Shown here one piece after another: positions 1-10,861 of a DNA stretch of 64,000 bases. A program made the position numbers and the translations under genes. Under the pieces are notes generated by a model. It was not told the origin of the DNA and searched no databases. It was given only the letters and a program-made list of their open reading frames with translations. This DNA is from Torreya grandis (lineage: Eukaryota; Streptophyta; Pinopsida; Cupressales; Taxaceae). Where the stretch lies: the NCBI GenBank assembly GCA_037957365.1, contig JARHVA010002126.1, forward strand, positions 1,084,501 to 1,148,500, written 5' to 3'. Each line of letters starts with the position of its first letter. Position 1 is the first letter of the stretch.

Positions 1-494
1 GAATCAAGTCATCTTGTGTATTACTCACACTTGAGTCTTAGAACATATTTTATCCTACTAGAACCATTTAGCGATGTTGTGCTACCTATTTGGTCCTAGA
101 TTTATAATTAGTGATTCATGTATGTTTTTACATCTTGAGTTGCTTAGTTCATTTTATCTTCTTCATAATATGAAGAGATTTCCTCTAAACTTCTAGGTTC
201 AACTTTTCAAATTTTAAGTTAGATTTTATAGTGTGGGTGTATCACAAAGATCTAGGCTTTGGTGTACTAGTTTTCACCTTGGGTCTTTGAGTTACCTTAC
301 TCTCTTTCGAACCATAGGTTGAGTAAACTCGTGAACCAAATCTTCTAAATTGTGCATGGTTTTAAACCACCCTCCTTTTATAGTCTCATTTTTACCTTGG
401 TTATTTTTTTAAGAGAGAGCCAAAGCATACTTTGATTGGTTGCCGAACAGTGGTCCAAATTTAGTCAAACACACATAACAACTCTTTTTAGACA
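1..494 (+). other. Leader (5' UTR) or LTR tail of element A
   Basis: This AT-rich stretch precedes the first recognisable gag codon and has no coding character. I could not match it to the 3' LTR at 11710-12907, so it is more likely the untranslated leader than LTR, although divergence could hide a match. A short TGGTTGCCGAACAGTGG-like string near 437 could be a primer site remnant, but no LTR end is visible beside it. Confidence 0.35.
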
Positions 495-2760
495 TGACTC
501 AAAGGTTCACTCATAGTGGGGCCTCTTATGGCCTTAGTTATGAAGATGAGAAATTTTATTATGGTCAAGATAACCCTACATTTTTGATGGTATCCTCACA
601 ATATTAGGATTTAAAGATAATTACAATGAATATCAACCCCAAGAAGATCAAGATGAAGCCCTTCTTAGATTTATAGAATCATGTGCTAGAATACCTTCTA
701 ATTTTATTATAGAACAATTATATACCTTAGTTAGAGAAGGATAATAATGATGGAAAGAGAAATATTTTGCACAAATAGACATACCTTCTTCCTCTAACAA
801 AGGGAAGGAAATACAAACATAGTCAAAACCCACAAATCTAGATCTTCTAACTAAGATCAAGATAATAAGTCAATGATATGGAGATCAACTTGTCATAGAC
901 TTAATAGACTCCCTATTTTCCACTTCAATTCAAAATAATGCTTTGAAAGAACATGAAGATATGGTTGGAAGTATGAAACATGTACTGGATGAGAACATTA
1001 CCATAGTGGACCAAAGAATTCCAAATGAATGGTTAAAGTCAAAAGAAACCTTACAAGATGTTCCATTTGATACAAAACATACATTTTTAATCATCAAGAA
1101 CCTCTTGTTACTTTATAAACTCAAAAACCCAAAACATTCAATTTAAATTGAGGAAATCACTCAAGAAAATTTGGATAGTTCTTTTCAACTAACCCAAAGA
1201 TTGGTAAATAAAGATAAAAATTTCCAAAATCAACAAAGTATAAAAAAGCCAAATTCAGGGAATGTTTTACAATCCAAGAATCAACGGACTATGTTCTCAA
1301 CTCAAGTAATAAATCAAAACCAAATCATGGATCAAAAGGTATATGATCCCTATAGATACACCCAAAATCATGAGCGCATTCCACGCTAATAGCAAAAAAA
1401 TTAGGGGTGCATTCCATCCCAACAACAACAAAACTAGGGGCACATTCCACCCCAACAACAACAAAACTAGGGGCACATTCCACCCCAATAGCAACAAAAA
1501 TAGGGGTACATTCCACCCCAATAGCAAAAAAAAACTAGGGGCATATTCCACCCCAACAACATCTTATCTAATCCACAAATACACCAAACATGTAAGAATG
1601 GAACTTTATGAAAGAAATTGTCCAAATATTAGAGACAAATAATAGAGTCAAAAAGTACAAATTCGATGAGATATGCCCATATCCATTTAACTTATCTATT
1701 CTCCATAACCCCTTTACACCTCATTTTGATGCGCCTAAATTTGATAAATACAAAGGGAAATGAGATCCACATGAACACATACAAGCGTTCTTCATCTTAT
1801 GTCAAGAGGTTGCTTATAGTAGAGAATACTTACTATGACTATTTCTGTGCAGTTTAGTGGGACAAGCTCTTGATTGGATACTTAAACTACCCAAGGGATC
1901 AGTTATAGATTAGAATGAATTATCAAAAAAATTTGTTAACCATTTTTCATATGACATAGAACATAAACTAACCGTTGTTGACTTATGCAAATCCAAACAG
2001 TGTGATGGTAAAAGTTTTGTTGCATATCTACAAAGGTGGAGAGTGTTGGCAGACCACTTTCAACATAATTTACCAAACAAATAGTTGGTTGATATCTTTG
2101 CACATAATTTGCATCCTAAATTTGTGCATAATCTATGGTTATCTTGTGCTAACTCATTTAAATAAATTATTGACAAAGGAGTGCAGATTGAGAAGGCTCT
2201 TATTGCTTGGGACCTTGTTAAGATTTTTGTGCAAGGACAAGCATCAAATCAGACTAAATCATTGACTCCTCAAATAGTTATGTAGGATAAGTCTAAGGGA
2301 TTTTACAAAAATAAGAACATGGTTAGAAATGGGGTGATAGAAATAAGACATGTACAAATAGTATATGTTGTGCCTCCTCCAAATGTATAATTAACTCCCT
2401 CAAATCCACTACTTACTTTATAGAGACAACCTTCATAAAGAATATTTCATAAAAAAATTAGAGTCTTTATAAAGTTATGAGAATTGGTTGAAATAGTGTT
2501 ACAAAAGCTCATTGTAGCTAATTTAATTATATGGCAAGTATCAAGGCCATTTCCTCAAGATCAGCCAAAACTAGACTGGTACAAAGAGAAAAAATGGTGT
2601 AACTTTCATCATATTACTAGTCATGGTGCATATCATTGCATTCAATTATGACATATTATTGAGTAATTTATTAAAAATGGTGAGCTATAAATTAATTTGG
2701 CCCCTAATAGGACATAAATTAGGATATGGGAATCTACAAAGACCCTTTTCCTTGACATGA
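495..2760 (+). pseudogene. gag remnant of element A
   Basis: The capsid/nucleocapsid polyprotein of the element, which would form the virus-like particle. The first ATG in good context is at 495, opening MTQRFTHSGASYGLSYEDEK, and the frame soon hits stops. A glutamine/proline-rich tandem repeat lies at about 1384-1556. Near 2590-2710 the reading frame carries the conserved Tat gag C-terminal pattern of Cys, His, Gly and Cys around WCNFHH, followed by a QDLI-like segment (HIIE then FIKNGEL) that precedes the protease in this lineage. Frame changes and TAA/TAG stops occur throughout. Between the landmarks the assignment rests on position. Confidence 0.6.
1384..1556 (+). repeat. 33-bp tandem repeat inside gag (about 5 units)
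   Basis: Units of 33 bp are repeated head to tail, each containing CATTCCACCCCAA followed by CAACAACAAAA and a TAGGGG block. In the gag frame each unit encodes an 11-residue block rich in Pro and Gln (IPPQQQQN plus a GH pair). The first codon of most units is TAG where TGG is expected, so each repeat carries a stop. The minus-strand leucine-rich frames here are shadows of this repeat. Confidence 0.8.
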
Positions 2761-3399
2761 TTCACCACCATCGAGGAATAATCAAAATGGTCAAAATCAA
2801 AGATAGAGGCAGAATAAAAACTAACAACAAGGTTAGAATCATAATGATCATAATCAAGATCATAATTCCCACACTAATAATGTGGCTTATAACAATGTAC
2901 CTTACGACTATAATAACACTATGGGACACATTTTTGTAACCCATATTACCACTATTACTATAACATCGCATGGCCAATCTCATGTTCCTCATAACATTAG
3001 AACCATCATTATAGGGTCAGCATCCTCTCCCCTAGTAATACCATGTTGAGTTTGCATCATCATGTTACTGTTCCATTTTCATGCATTACTAATCCTAAAC
3101 AATAGTACCATTCTTCTAATTATAAAGGTTCCTTGCTAACCCAAAATTGTCACAATATTGTTAACCACCCATAGGTCACCATCTAAGGCACTTTTCCTTG
3201 CTCTTCTAATTATAATAACTCCTTTCCACCTCTACGTTGTGCAGTCACAACTAGATGCCCATGTGTTACCATCCAGGGCCCTTCACCCACTTATTTCCAT
3301 AAACCCAATGAGAAAATTGTGCCAATGGTTCCAAAGCTGAATACTATCCCAACAAAGACTCAACTTGTTTAATCCAGAATTCAAAAGATTTATAGTATA
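2761..3399 (+). other. gag-protease linker of element A
   Basis: No conserved domain is visible. Short frames rich in Asn, Ile and Arg near 2757-2939 reflect AT-rich low-complexity sequence with runs of AAT/ATC-type codons. The stretch lies between the gag C-terminal motif and the protease segment and is probably a decayed spacer of the polyprotein. Confidence 0.4.
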
Positions 3400-4182
3400 A
3401 TGGATCAATTAGATAAAACCCTTATGCAAATTTCCATATTAGAACTCTTGCAGACATTTGATGTCCATAGAACCATCTTAAACAAACTTTTACAAGAGAT
3501 TATTATGCCTAATGATATAAACCTTGATCAATTCCAGAACCTAATTGGACATTTGTCTTCATTTTGGCAAATCACATTTGATCAAAAGGACATGTCCACC
3601 CTTGGCCCAAACCATAATAACCCACTATACATTGAAATAATCATTATGGATTACAAGATCAAGCAGGTTCTTATAGATAATGGTTCAGGTTTGAACATCA
3701 TATCTTTTAAATTGGTGTGACAATTAGGTTACATGGACAAAGACATTTAGCCAGAGACTATTACAATCAAGGCTTATGACAATGTTAAGAGGGAGTCATC
3801 CAATATATTTTGGTTTCTAGTCATGGTTGGGTCTATTTCTCATCACACATTATTTCATATTATGGATATTGAGCTTCCTTATAACATACTTCTTGGTCAT
3901 CCTTGGATCCATGAGGTACAGGTAGTTCTATCTACTCTTCACCAATGCCTTAAGTTTCTCCATGATGGGATCAAGGTTACTATTCCCATTAATCAATATC
4001 CATACCAATACTACAAACATATTGAAGTAGAGTTTCATAATTATAAATATTGCCTAGGTTTTGAATTCAGTGCCAAGAAGAACAAAGCCATTATTTCTCA
4101 TCCATCTCCATCTAATTATATAGACCCTGGTGATTTAGCCTCTACTTTAACTGATCCATTTATTATAGTTATATCCAAATAG
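3400..4182 (+). pseudogene. Protease region of element A polyprotein
   Basis: Aspartic protease of the Tat type, which would cut the gag-pol polyprotein. The frame carries VLIDNGSGLNIIS at about 3667-3705. The D-N-G-S active site with following Asn and Ile is the usual Tat form (D-N-G-S/A rather than D-T/S-G). A second conserved block, YNILLGHPWIHEVQVVLSTL at about 3880-3940, matches the flap-to-C-terminal part of the fold (LLGHPWIH then STLHQCLKF). Both segments lie in one frame with a stop at 3718. It is inactive because of that stop and flanking frameshifts. Confidence 0.75.
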
Positions 4183-5499
4183 ATAATTATTAAAGGTGTA
4201 AGCATTTTCATGTACCATCTAATGGACATTCTCCATATTAAAAAATTACCAAAATCCCCTAAAATATTTGGTAAGCCTAAAACTTCCCAGACTTCTAACA
4301 GACTCAATCAGATTTGGCAACAAAAAAAGAAGCAACCAAAACCTCCTATGGTTTTTGTACCTACAATTACACCAAAGAAATATTGAGAGGCCTTTACCAA
4401 GGGAGATTGTTTTTAGAATCCCAAGTATCCTATCCTAGCAAGATAATAGATCATCTTGATTATTTAAGGAAAGGTCTTGGCCCACAAGTGTAAGGAATTT
4501 TATAACCCTTATCAACTAGATTTATCAACTAGAATCATGGTCTTATATTTAAAACACAAAAGGATGACCTCATAACTTTTGGTAGTGACTCTTTTGAAGT
4601 GACTAGTAATTTGACTCCTAACAACAACACAACATCCCATTATATCCTTTTTGATGAGCTTGCTGATTCAGATTTATTTGATTCAAATTCCATATTGACC
4701 ATAACACCTATTAGAGCTTATCATCCTAAAATAAAATCCTATCCTAATGGTGTGTCCCTTCCTGAAGCACCATTAGGAAGGTTTTTACTTCAGGATGGGA
4801 AGCTCTAATAGGTGTTATGGTCAATATGAAATTTGAATCAAATAAATCTAAATTAGCAAGGTCATCAAAAAGGCTATAAAGGGATGTTGTGGAGGACATT
4901 ATATCTTTACCATTGGTGATTCTCATCCTGAAGCAAACCCTCATTGTAACCTATGCCTTTGCCATCTTGAACTCATAGATTGGGATCAGAAAAATTTGGT
5001 CATATGCCTCGATGAGTTTCAAATTGAAGAATCAATTATAGAATACATGAGCCTATGAGATAAATTTCCCATCAAGGATCATAAGTAGGGATTTGATTTT
5101 TCATTAAATTCTTCTACCTACTTTGGAGAGTAGAGAAATTGTCTTGGTCATAATAGAGAACAAACATCAAGATCTAAACACTTGTTGATCAGGGAAAAAG
5201 TAAAGAAAAAGACAAGCCTTTGAGTGAAAACCTATTTCAGGATCTCCTAGGTGGGAAAGTTTGCTCATCCCCTTAGGACGTAGAAAGTCCATCTAACTCA
5301 AGTTCCATATCTATTACAAGTATCTTTGTAGAACAACATCAAATATTTGAGCATCTTGCTCTTGAGTTTCTAGAGGTCTTTGTCAATTTGCCTTCACCTA
5401 AGAAGGTAGATTTTGATTCTTCATATTATCCATATCTTTGGGAAGAACAATAAGAAGATATAGTAGAAGAAGATGATCATGACCATATATTTCCTAAAA
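4183..5499 (+). other. Protease-RT linker of element A with a foldback
   Basis: A charged, low-complexity spacer between protease and RT, as Tat elements usually have. No domain is recognised. It contains the long foldback at 4631-4890, and the short frames on both strands there (4599-4808 plus, 4744-4944 minus) encode the same peptide because they are the two arms of the inverted duplication. Confidence 0.5.
4631..4890. repeat. Long inverted repeat (foldback), about 120-bp arms, 15-bp loop
   Basis: The segment 4631-4752 is the reverse complement of 4768-4890 with scattered mismatches and no net indel. Symmetry is exact around 4760: for example ACCATTAGG at 4769-4777 mirrors CCTAATGGT at 4743-4751, and AACATCCC at 4631 mirrors GGGATGTT at 4881. 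Transcription across it would give a hairpin RNA. Confidence 0.85.
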
Positions 5500-6530
5500 T
5501 TATAGAAGATGGATCTACACTCCTTATGAAGTGTACAACAAAAGTGAATTTGGGAACCCATAAGGATCCCAAAATTGTTTATCTTGGAGCTTCCCTTACT
5601 GAAGAAAAGTGTGAACATATTATATCCATTCTTAAGTATTATATAGACATTTTTTCATGATCATATTCTGACATGCTAGGCTTGGATCCATATTTAGTTA
5701 TGCATCATCTTGTTGTTCACCCTGATGCTAAACCAGTCAAGCAAAAGTTGAGAAAAATACATCCATGCATCACTTTTTTAGTTAAGGTCGAGTTAGAAAA
5801 GTTGTTAGGAGCCAATTTTATTAGACCACTAGACTACTCTGAATGGATTTCTAACATAGTGCTAGTAAGTAAAAAGACCCCATGCATGCATGTTTGTATT
5901 GATTTTCATGATATCAACAAAGCATGCCATAAAGATGATTTTTATCTACCCAACATTGAAATGATTATTAACTCAATTATTGGGTATGAAATGATATCCT
6001 TAATAGATGGATTTTCTAGTAACAATCAGATCAAGATAGCCCCTGAAGATCAACATAAGACCACATTCACCACTCTATGGGGGACATTCTATTACCAAGT
6101 CATACCATTTGGTTTGATTACTATTGGATCTACATATTAGTGTGTAATGACTATCATCTTCCATGACATGATGCATGACATTATCAATGACTATGTTGAT
6201 GATATACTAGCCAAATCAAGAACAAGAGCTAGACACCTTGACATTCTATGAAGAATATTTGACAGGCTTCATGCATATAAAGTCTATTTGAATCCTAAGA
6301 AATGTGTCTTTCGAGTCACATCAGGAAAATTTATAGGGTTCGTTGTATCAAAATGAGGGATTGAGGTCGACCCTACAAAGGTCACCGCTATTATGGAAAT
6401 GCCTCCACTAAATAATCTTAAATAATTGTGAGGCCTACAAGGAAAGGTCCAGTCTATACACATGTTCATTTCTCAATTGGCTGATAAGTGCCACCCATTT
6501 ACCCATATCTTAAAGAAAGGGGTAACATTT
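5500..6530 (+). pseudogene. Reverse transcriptase domain of element A
   Basis: RNA-directed DNA polymerase of the Ty3/gypsy type. Landmarks in order: a DIFS motif before a stop at about 5655, the KQKLRKIHPC finger block at about 5740, VCIDFHDINKACHKDDFYLP at about 5895-5955, SLIDGFSSNNQIKIAPEDQ at about 5998-6055, TLWGTFYYQVIPFGL to 6115, and the catalytic YVDD within DYVDDILAKS at about 6188-6217. The palm box is therefore still readable. Stops occur at about 5657, 6138 and later, and thumb segments (FIGFVVSK then IEVDPTKV) follow in the same frame. A frameshift occurs before the RNase H part. Confidence 0.9.
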
Positions 6531-7050
6531 TAATGGGATGAATATTGTCAAATATCATTTACAAATCTTAAAACTTAGCCAATCCACCAGCCTTATGACC
6601 TCCAACACAAGGAAGGCCACTGCTTCTTTATATATCATCCACAAAATATGCACTAGGGGAAATTTTGGTTTAGCATGATGATCATGGTAAGTAATACATG
6701 GTTTATTATATAAGTTTCACATTGGTAGCCTATGAACATAATTATATGCCTATTGAGAAGGCATGTGTAGATATGGTGTTCACAACTTAGAAATTGTGAA
6801 ATTATATGATAAATAATAAAACTATTATTATTTCCAAGGTATATCCTCTCAAGTTCCTTTTATCTAAAATATCTCTTCAAGGATGCATGGCTAAATGGAT
6901 TATACTTCTCAATGAGTTTGATATTGAGTACCAAAATCAATGGGTAATCAAAGGACAAGTTCTTGTGGACCAACTTGCAAAAAAACCTATTACAGCCACT
7001 CAACCCCTCAATTTTGACCTTCCAGATGATTCTATGATGATGATAAAATA
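6531..7050 (+). pseudogene. RNase H domain (gypsy type) of element A
   Basis: Would remove the RNA strand of the RNA-DNA hybrid during replication. Only fragments are readable across two frames: a degenerate start near 6600-6760 and a C-terminal block at 6806-7051 with LKFLLSKISLQGCMAKWIIL then LNEFDIEYQNQWVIKGQVL and VDQLAKKP, which is the typical end of gypsy RNase H (W-x(3)-L-x-E-F-D-I-x-Y with a later A/Q-x-L-A). Catalytic acidic residues cannot be traced with confidence. Confidence 0.7.
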
Positions 7051-7600
7051 AGCATCACAAGAACTTGAATAGTGGACACTCTATTTTTATGGATCCTTCA
7101 CATCCCAAGGGTTTGGACCTGACATATTATTGATCATGCCACAAGGGGATTTGATCCCAAAGCATTCCCTATACAATTTTAGTGTACAAATAATATGGCC
7201 AAATATGAGGCATTAGTTTCTGGGCTCTATCTTGCCATATAGTGGGATATTTAAAGCTTAAAGGTCTATGGAGATTCATAGCTAATCATAAATTATACAA
7301 TTGATTAGTATCAAACAAGAAATGATATGTTTGTTCCTTATAATCAAATTGTTGATAACCTTAATACACATTTCAAATCTCTGTAGTTTGAACAAGTTAC
7401 ACAAGTCAATAATATATCTACTGATGCCATGGAAAAAATTGGTTCCATGATTCAAATGCATGACAGTGCTAAAGAGTATTAATTCTTGATTGAAGATCTT
7501 CTTTAGCCGACACATATTCTATTAGATTCAGAAAGGATATACACCATTGCTGATCCTAATACCTCACTTGAGCTACCATTGTACTAAGATTTTTATAACT
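7051..7600 (+). pseudogene. Second, archaeal-type RNase H (aRNH) of element A
   Basis: The additional RNase H that marks Tat-lineage elements. Landmarks: LYFYGSFTSQGFGPDILLIM from about 7080 (first catalytic Asp replaced by Tyr in the expected F-D-G-S), CTNNMAKYEALVSGLYLAI from about 7190 (expected N-x-A-E-Y-E-A-L, the catalytic Glu reads Lys), and LKVYGDS at about 7260. Two of the catalytic acids are thus lost. Stops replace Trp and Gln codons. It lies directly between RNase H and integrase, the usual Tat position, unlike element C. Confidence 0.8.
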
Positions 7601-8838
7601 ATTTCCATAGCCATGTGTTTCCTACCAATCTTTCCAACAACCAAAAAAAACTTTTCCTTCATCGATTAACACATTATATCCTCCTTGGAACATGCTTGAT
7701 CAAAAAGGTTATGATGGAATGCTTTTTCAATGTTTATCTTTAGGAGAATCCAAGATGGCACTAAAGGAGGTTCATGAAGGAATGTGTGGTGACCATACTA
7801 ATGGTGTAGTCCTAGCAAAGAAACTTCTTAGAATAGGCTATTATTGGACCAAAATAGAGATAGATGATTGTAAATATGAAAAGATGTGTGCTCTTTATCA
7901 TCAGTATAGTAACTTGATACATGCACCTTTCTTACCATTGCAGTCGATTACAACACCATGGCCATTCTCAACATGGGGTCTCAATCTCATTATCAAAATT
8001 AACCCAATATATTTAGATGGCCATAATCACATTTTGACTATAATCGAGTACATTAACAAGTGGATTGAGGCATTCCTCTCACTTATATTACTAGGAAACA
8101 AATAGCCAAATTCATTCATTATCATATCATTTATTGATATGGCATCCCCTCCTGTATTATATCTGATAATGGTGGATCCTTTTTGAACCAAGATGTGAAA
8201 TATCTTTCTGCAAAATTAAATATCAATCACAAGAAATCTACTCCATATAATCCAAAAGGCAATGGATAAGCTAAGGCATCAAATAAAACCATTATAGTCA
8301 TATAAAAGAAGATTGTAAATGATGCTAGCCATAATTGGCACTTGCAACTTTTTCCTACCCTCTAGGATTATAGAACCAATCATCGTACCCCCACTGGAGC
8401 TAATCCATACTCCCTTATTTTTGGAACTGAATCTATCATCCCAATCAAGATTAGGATCCAATCATTAATAATATCATTGAAGCACATTGAAGATGATGAA
8501 GGCTATAAAGCCTCATAACTGAAAGAACTAGATCTTCTTGATGGTAAGAATTTGGATACCCTGCAAAAATTATAAGTCTATTAGAATTAATTATAGAGAA
8601 GCTACAAAACTGACATTCTCCCTCAATAATTTAAGATTGGTGACTTAGTTTTGAAAGAGAACTAGAGGAACATGAATGTTGAACCCAAAAATAAAGGCAA
8701 TTTTCATCCCAATTGGTTAGGACCATATATTTTCACAGTAAACTATGGATCGGGAGTATATCAATTGGTGAAACCTAATGGTGAAGAACTTTTAGAGCCT
8801 ATGAAAATTATACACCTTAAGATATTCTATGCATGAAC
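7601..8838 (+). pseudogene. Integrase of element A
   Basis: Would insert the cDNA into chromosomes. The zinc-binding part is at 7692-7915 (VHEGMCGDHTNGVVLAKKLL then IGYYWTKIEIDDCKYEKMC), but the last Cys pair reads Tyr-His-Gln-Tyr. The core shows TPWPFSTWGLNLI with Asn for the first catalytic Asp, HILTIIEYINKWIEAF, then ISDNGG with the second Asp intact at about 8160, and a GNG-stop-AKASNKTI block at about 8260 where the catalytic Glu is Lys. A C-terminal GPYIF-like block and the end KIIHLKIFYA precede the stop at 8836-8838. Each visible active-site change is a G-to-A step. Confidence 0.85.
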
Positions 8839-9690
8839 AACTTTGAACCATTGTCTATAAGGCCCCTGACTTGGGGGCAACTTGTGCTGTTGTAATTTTA
8901 TTCCACCCTTTTATCTTACCTTCAACACATTTTATACTACCCTAGTCCACTTTTTATGAATCCTGAAGGTAAAGACTTTGAACCCTTGGCACTTTGAACA
9001 CATTATTCATCCCATTATATATTGATCTCTTTGAGAAGCATATTATTTTTTATGTCTAGGACTTGTTATAAGCTTGAATAATTATGATCTCAATTATGTC
9101 TCATGAACATTATGAAAATCTTCAACAAAAACTCTACAAAGTAGTTCAACTAGGATAGTCTTGTGTAGTTTTAGACAAGTGAACAACCACATCTTCTTAG
9201 TTCAAGTATTTGCTACTCTTTCTTGTTTTATCAAGAACCTCACTCTCATCAATTTGTGAACATGGGTTGTTGCAACCAGCTTAGCTATCTTATTGGAACC
9301 TATACTCTTAGGACATGCATCTCCTCGACTAGATGGTCCCACCTTGTGCATATTTTATCACAAAAACATGAAAAATATTATAAATACTTTGAAAATACTA
9401 AAAACATCAGAACATGATCCCCAAAAGAATAAAAACATTATCTCACACTTATGTACATTTGTACATTCTCATTCCATCATGCTATGCTCTTGCTATTTTG
9501 CAAGCACATAAACACTAGTTCATTACATCTTATCCCACACACTTACCATTTTACAAGATCATTCTTTCTCATCTCATTAGCCTCTTGTTTGCCAAACCAT
9601 TCTCGTTTGTTTTTTGTATCTTCTATTTCTTCTATAACATTAATCATGCTAGTCTGATCATCATTTTTTTCTTCTATCCCATTTCCTGGG

Positions 9691-9750
9691 AGAACTACAT
9701 TTGGCCTGAAGTTCATATTGGAACATGCAACCATGGAATTATGTAGGTAG
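9691..9750 (+). promoter_or_regulatory. Conserved GAACTAC...GTAGGTAG motif, copy 1
   Basis: About 60 bp bounded by AGAACTACAT and ATGTAGGTAG with GGCCTGAAGTTCATATTGGA inside. A diverged copy follows at 10804, another at 49451, and one lies on the minus strand at 56031-56092 in element E. Similar blocks are familiar in plant Tat-type LTR elements, function unknown. Confidence 0.65.
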
Positions 9751-10111
9751 TTTCCACTTGTCTTTATACATCTCGAGTCAGCTTGGCCAACCCCTTCCTT
9801 TTCTTCTCTTCCCCCATTTATTCTAACATTTTTCCTCTTTAATTAGGGAATAATTATTATGTCATTATTTTTTGTTATGATATGGTGGAGAGTAATACCT
9901 CTACCGCACATGCATGAACATGTGTCCTTAAATCACACTAACTTGGTTTTTTTTTTTGTGTTTATTTGAGTTTTCTTAGTGTTTTATTATGCTTTTTCAC
10001 CTCTCCTTTTATTTCTTCTCCTTTTCTCTTTTTTATTACTTCTTATCTCATCTTTGTCTTATGTTTCCTTGTTTGTTTTTTTGTTTATCTCTTTTATGTT
10101 TTAGAACATCT

Positions 10112-10330
10112 TGATGATTCACATGGATCTTGATTGTTTATATCTTGATCCTATGTTATTATGTTGTTCTTGGACCATTTTATTTATTTATTTTTTGTTG
10201 ATGTGTTGTTTTTCTATTTAATTTTTCTTTTCTCTTTTATGTTCAAGAATGCCTTGATGGTCCACATGGATATTGATTATTCATATCTTGGTCTCATGTC
10301 GTTAAGATATTCTTGTCTTTTATTTTTTTT
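10112..10330 (+). repeat. Diverged tandem duplication, period about 141 bp
   Basis: CTTGATGATTCACATGGATC at about 10111 recurs as CTTGATGGTCCACATGGATA at about 10252, and the following TTGATT.TTCATATCTTG.TC and ATGTT/CGTTA...TTCTTG blocks also recur. The two units are T-rich and lie inside the 3' UTR of element A. Confidence 0.6.
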
Positions 10331-10803
10331 AAATTTTGTTCTTACTTTAGATCATATCTTTATTTCAAGCTAGGTTCATTTATGCTTATCTTTTTCTTTT
10401 TCTTTTTCTTTTTTGTTTAAATTTAAATCACTATAATTCTAGTTTTGGTCATTATTTTACAATTATACTTAGTTATAGATATTCACATTTGAACTGGCTC
10501 AACGTAATTAGAATATTATGTCATTTTAATTTATTCATACTTATGATGCCTAATTTATTTTTATATAGCAAACACTTTGTGCTCAGGTCTCAATGTCTTA
10601 ACGTCAACATCAGCTCTAATGAATGATTCTCAAGAACACTTTTTAAAACCTAGGCTCATGATATAGAATTAGGCTTCTAGGTAATATGCATTTTAGTACT
10701 CATGTTTATGCTTAGATGTGCATCTCTTTGCATATATTATGAGTTTAATAAATTCTTAGTCCATTTTCATAATTTCTCATTCCATTCTTTCCCAAACTTG
10801 GAT

Positions 10804-10861
10804 GAACTACATTAGCTTGACGTTCATGTTGGAACATGAGTCCATGGAACTATGTAGGTAG
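10804..10861 (+). promoter_or_regulatory. Conserved GAACTAC...GTAGGTAG motif, copy 2
   Basis: Same order of blocks as at 9691: GAACTACATTAGCTTGACGT, TTGGAACATG, CCATGGAACTATGTAGGTAG. Similarity continues about 50 bp downstream (GGTCAGCT...ATCTCCATTC), so the motif sits in a larger duplicated unit about 1.1 kb from copy 1. Confidence 0.65.

Noticed and set aside
437..455. TGGTTGCCGAACAGTGG as primer site of element A
   Set aside because: No LTR end is visible beside it, and 1-430 shows no match to the 3' LTR. Kept only as a possibility in the leader entry.
648..860. Minus-strand 70-codon frame
   Set aside because: It lies antisense to gag sequence, has no domain, and is short for AT-rich DNA.
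1297..1551. Minus-strand 84-codon Leu-rich repeat frame that looks like a membrane or LRR protein
   Set aside because: It is the antisense shadow of the 33-bp tandem repeat in gag of element A.
2757..2992. Overlapping plus and minus frames rich in Ile, Met and Arg
   Set aside because: Both come from one low-complexity AT-rich stretch; neither shows a domain or a conserved start.
8867..8885. ACTTGGGGGCAACTTGTG as the polypurine tract and start of the 3' LTR of A
   Set aside because: Sequence after it lacks LTR features and contains Tat 3' UTR motifs; a better LTR start with a TATA box and homology to E lies at 11710.
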